A DNA stretch of 63,694 nucleotides, taken from assembly GCA_017444065.1 (NCBI GenBank), contig JAFSXJ010000102.1, positions 1 to 63,694 of the forward strand, read 5' to 3'. The DNA is from Paludibacteraceae bacterium (GTDB taxonomy: Bacteria; Bacteroidota; Bacteroidia; Bacteroidales; Paludibacteraceae). The first letter of the stretch is position 1. Every line of letters starts with the position of its first letter. Below, in pieces: positions 62,056 through 63,694 of this stretch. Made by a program: the position numbers and the translations under genes. Under the pieces are notes generated by a model. It did no database searches and had not been told where the DNA came from. It was given only the letters and a program-made list of their open reading frames with translations.

Positions 62056-62069
62056 GGTAGTTCCTCCGA

Positions 62070-62453
62070 TTAGCCGTTTTGTGCATCGTATTCGTTCGCA
62101 CATAGGTGCCACAGATACTGGTAGAGCGTCTTGTAGCCGGTCTCCTTCTGCGCCTTGAAATTGGCGACATCGGTTGCCACATACGACAGGTTTCTCCTAC
62201 GCTGCTGCACGGCACGACTGATAGCCGCAAATCGGTTACGGAGCAGTTGCTCATCGCTGGTGACCGGCGTGCTTCGTGTCACGGATTTCAGTCCGCGCAG
62301 GAACAGACGGTTGCAATCCTTGCTTGTGGTGGCTGCCGTGCGGTGTGTTGCCAGAAGCATCTGCTCGTCACCTGCGTGCTGCGATTTCTTGTTGATTTTC
62401 GTTAATGCACCGCTCACTGTCGAGATACCCGGTGCCCATGTTACTTTTGCCAT
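62070..62453 (-). CDS. small protein of three-member paralogous set
   Basis: A 127-residue basic protein (MAKVTWAPGISTVSGALTKI...). It has no signal peptide or known domain. A central DEQLLRNRFAAISRAV segment resembles AQVANKARFAKVVAAV of the protein at 62572 and AEQANQERFIEKY of the one at 62979, and the end YQYLWHLCANEYDAQNG resembles the end of the 62572 protein. I infer that the three share an ancestor. Function unknown. Confidence 0.65.
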   Translation of the reverse strand: MAKVTWAPGISTVSGALTKINKKSQHAGDEQMLLATHRTAATTSKDCNRLFLRGLKSVTRSTPVTSDEQLLRNRFAAISRAVQQRRRNLSYVATDVANFKAQKETGYKTLYQYLWHLCANEYDAQNG

Positions 62454-62487
62454 AATAGTTTAAGTTTTAGGTGTTAATAATTAATTT

Positions 62488-62564
62488 GTCTAACAGCGAT
62501 AGCGGTCTAACAGTGTTAACAATCTGTTAGTGTAACGGTCTGTCAGGCCGCAGGCCGGTCTGCA
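62488..62564. repeat. intergenic GTCTAACAG repeat tract
   Basis: GTCTAACAGCGATAGC, GGTCTAACAGTGTTAAC, then CTGTTAGTGTAACGGTCTG and GGCCGCAGGCCGGTCTG. It shares the GGTCTAACAGTG unit with the in-frame tract inside coaE (58547-58590). Confidence 0.75.
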
Positions 62565-62571
62565 AATGGTG

Positions 62572-62910
62572 TTAATCACCGATTAAGTCACCATTAGCAT
62601 CATAGTTCCCGTTCAGCTTCGCCATAGCATACCCGAACAGCGAACCATACTTGTGCTGCTTCTGGTACTCTGCCTGCAACTGCGCTTTCTCGGTTGCATC
62701 ACTTAGGATAGTCCGCACAGCCGCAACGACCTTTGCGAATCGCGCCTTGTTCGCGACCTGCGCAGCACTGGGTGCTTTGGTGCTCGGGTTACACAACTTG
62801 CCGGTCGTCACCTTTCCGGTCTGCTTGTTCGTGCGGAAGTAAACATCGCTGTGCTCGCACACTTTCTTCTTCATGCTCTCAATCAGAGCCATCGGCTTAA
62901 TCTCTGCCAT
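62572..62910 (-). CDS. small protein of three-member paralogous set
   Basis: A 112-residue protein starting MAEIKPMALIESMKKKVCEH. Segments DVYFRTNKQTGKVTTGKLCN, then AQVANKARFAKVVAAVRTIL and QKQHKYGSLFGYAMAKLNGN, recall a family of small Bacteroidales proteins of unknown role that occur in clusters with a small lipoprotein. It shares its RF-core with both neighbours. Charged and without membrane segments, it could be a nucleic-acid-binding or structural protein; this is not proven. Confidence 0.68.
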   Translation of the reverse strand: MAEIKPMALIESMKKKVCEHSDVYFRTNKQTGKVTTGKLCNPSTKAPSAAQVANKARFAKVVAAVRTILSDATEKAQLQAEYQKQHKYGSLFGYAMAKLNGNYDANGDLIGD

Positions 62911-62978
62911 AGTTAATTTAGGTTTTAGTTGTTTAATAAATAGGGTTAAAGTTTAGGTTTTAATGGCGGATGCTTTCT

Positions 62979-63185
62979 TTATAGCCGTGCATCCGTCGGC
63001 TTTCTTTTTCGGTATTTCTCTATGAACCGCTCTTGATTCGCCTGTTCTGCCTCGGTCTTCACATGCCCTTTTCTGCTCGGGCACCGCTGCACGATCTGTT
63101 TCCCCTTGTACATCCGGAAGTAGTATCCGTCTTTCCGCAACTGTCCTCTCAGCGTCTCTATCGGTATTATCAGTTCTGCTATCAT
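62979..63185 (-). CDS. small protein, first gene after structured leader
   Basis: A 68-residue basic protein, MIAELIIPIETLRGQLRKDG, then YYFRMYKGKQIVQRCP and EQANQERFIEKYRKRKP. A Shine-Dalgarno-like AGAGGAAAC six to eight bases before ATG decides the start at 63185 rather than an in-frame ATG at 63206. YFRMYKGKQIVQRCP parallels YFRTNKQTGKVTTGKLC of the 62572 protein. It follows a leader of about 330 bases that contains the structured repeat units. Confidence 0.68.
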   Translation of the reverse strand: MIAELIIPIETLRGQLRKDGYYFRMYKGKQIVQRCPSRKGHVKTEAEQANQERFIEKYRKRKPTDARL

Positions 63186-63215
63186 ATTGTTTCCTCTCGT
63201 TTGCATTTCTTAATT

Positions 63216-63255
63216 GGGGTCCCCAACAGACGCTAACGTAGTGCACCTGGTGGGG
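63216..63255 (-). repeat. partial third copy of leader hairpin II
   Basis: GGGGTCCCC (63216-63224), with CCCCA (63221-63225) able to pair with TGGGG (63251-63255). It resembles hairpin II of the two full leader units but lacks hairpin I. It ends about 30 bases before the start codon of the first small gene. Confidence 0.55.
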
Positions 63256-63269
63256 AGAGCGGAGACAGC

Positions 63270-63363
63270 GGGGACCCCACAAGTATGCGCTGTGGGGTGC
63301 CAGACAGGGTGCGCCTTTATGCTGTCTGACAGCATCCGATGCGCGCCCCTTGTCGAACGCGAC
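63270..63363 (-). ncRNA. structured leader unit A (candidate RNA motif)
   Basis: Hairpin I: 63319-63325 pairs with 63329-63335 (ATGCTGT/ACAGCAT, 3-base loop), enclosed by GGGTGCGC (63307-63314) against GCGCGCCCC (63341-63349) with a one-base bulge. Hairpin II: CCCCAC (63275-63280) pairs with GTGGGG (63292-63297). The unit ends CTTGTCGAACGCGAC. It is homologous to unit B with changed but still pairing stem bases. Confidence 0.6.
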
Positions 63364-63425
63364 ACGCGACCATCTCGCGACCATCCCGCACGTGCCCGTA
63401 GCGTTCGCGAGCCTTCCGCTTTTTT

Positions 63426-63524
63426 GGGGCCCCACAAGCATCGTGCAGTGGGGTGGCAGCGAAGGCAGGGGTCGCCTTTATGGAGCATGGCTCCATCTGA
63501 TGCGAGCCCCTTGCCGAACGCGAC
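63426..63524 (-). ncRNA. structured leader unit B (candidate RNA motif)
   Basis: Hairpin I: 63480-63486 pairs with 63490-63496 (ATGGAGC/GCTCCAT, 3-base loop), enclosed by GGGGTCGC (63468-63475) against GCGAGCCCC (63502-63510), with the same bulge as unit A. Hairpin II: CCCCAC (63430-63435) with GTGGGG (63448-63453). It begins almost at the predicted transcription start and lies 156 bp from unit A. Confidence 0.6.
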
Positions 63525-63526
63525 GG

Positions 63527-63559
63527 CAAAGATACTATGAAGAACTTGTGCTTTCCAAA
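63527..63559 (-). promoter_or_regulatory. promoter of small-gene operon
   Basis: The minus strand reads TTTG (63559-63556), 21 bases, then TATCTTTG (63534-63527). Transcription should start near 63519, just at the beginning of leader unit B. Confidence 0.7.
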
Positions 63560-63625
63560 TTTTTTTCGCAAAAAAATGCAAAAAAAATTAGCCCCTGCTA
63601 TAGAGGCTAAAATTTTCCCGGATAA

Positions 63626-63646
63626 TTACAAAATTACAAAATTACA
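63626..63646. repeat. AAAATTAC short tandem repeat
   Basis: ATTACAAAATTACAAAATTA: an 8-base unit repeated two to three times near the window end, similar in style to other short tandem tracts here. Confidence 0.6.
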
Positions 63647-63694
63647 CATCCGTGCAGCTTGGATTTTTCTCCATTATATTATTATATTATAATA

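Noticed and set aside
62953-63441. 162-codon minus-strand frame through the GC-rich leader
   Set aside because: It overlaps the better-supported 68-residue gene in another frame and crosses the structured units. Its composition follows the repeats, not protein coding.
1-63694. tRNA or rRNA genes
   Set aside because: No cloverleaf-like sequence with CCA-adjacent acceptor stems or conserved rRNA segments was noticed on reading; a dedicated scan could still find one.

Overview
The window is a piece of a Bacteroidales-type chromosome. The evidence is promoters of the Bacteroidota kind (TTTG, about 20 nt, TAnnTTTG), a rpoB-rpoC pair of Bacteroidota size, GldG, parA-parB followed by a DUF5683 gene and mltD, secreted proteins with T9SS-like C-terminal tails, and weak Shine-Dalgarno usage at most starts. 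No rRNA, tRNA, CRISPR array or complete insertion sequence was seen.

Layout. 1-7 kb: 3' part of rpoB and complete rpoC, closed by a strong terminator. 7-10.1 kb (minus): a FemAB-like protein and two glycosyltransferases, probably for a surface polysaccharide. 10.1-27 kb is the accessory part. It holds large repeat-built secreted proteins, an outer-membrane barrel protein, a VapC-type PIN toxin with a tiny antitoxin, and three HEPN/MNT pairs. Three of these toxin-antitoxin units are each preceded by copies of the same long non-coding repeat. 27-29.6 kb (minus): gapA and a DHH phosphoesterase. 29.7-44.5 kb: parvulin foldase, gldG, a LysM/receptor-like protein, an outer-membrane barrel, a GT9 transferase, parA, parB, DUF5683, mltD, a MerR-DUF4296 fusion, DAHP synthase/chorismate mutase and pheT. 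44.5-48.6 kb: exported proteins ending with a VanX-like dipeptidase. 48.6-50 kb (minus): a sodium symporter. 50.2-60 kb: dxs, trkA, trkH, an SGNH hydrolase with its MBOAT acyltransferase, coaE and a lone efflux adaptor. 60.2-61.7 kb: two broken genes. 61.8-63.7 kb (minus): four small genes behind a long GC-rich leader.

Standout observations. (1) The leader at 63.2-63.5 kb holds two tandem copies of a structured RNA-like unit. The hairpin arms differ in sequence between copies but keep the same pairing, and a third partial copy follows. (2) Short text-like tandem repeats sit in frame inside at least six conserved enzymes (GT4, FemAB-like, NrnA-like twice, Dxs, SGNH, CoaE). Similar tracts occur between genes. 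(3) The toxin-antitoxin cassettes share an about 90-bp leader, and two of them contain collapsed remains of the antitoxin/PIN unit. (4) A MerR regulator is fused in frame to what looks like a DUF4296 lipoprotein.

Functions come from recognition of motifs and family resemblance by eye. No searches were run.
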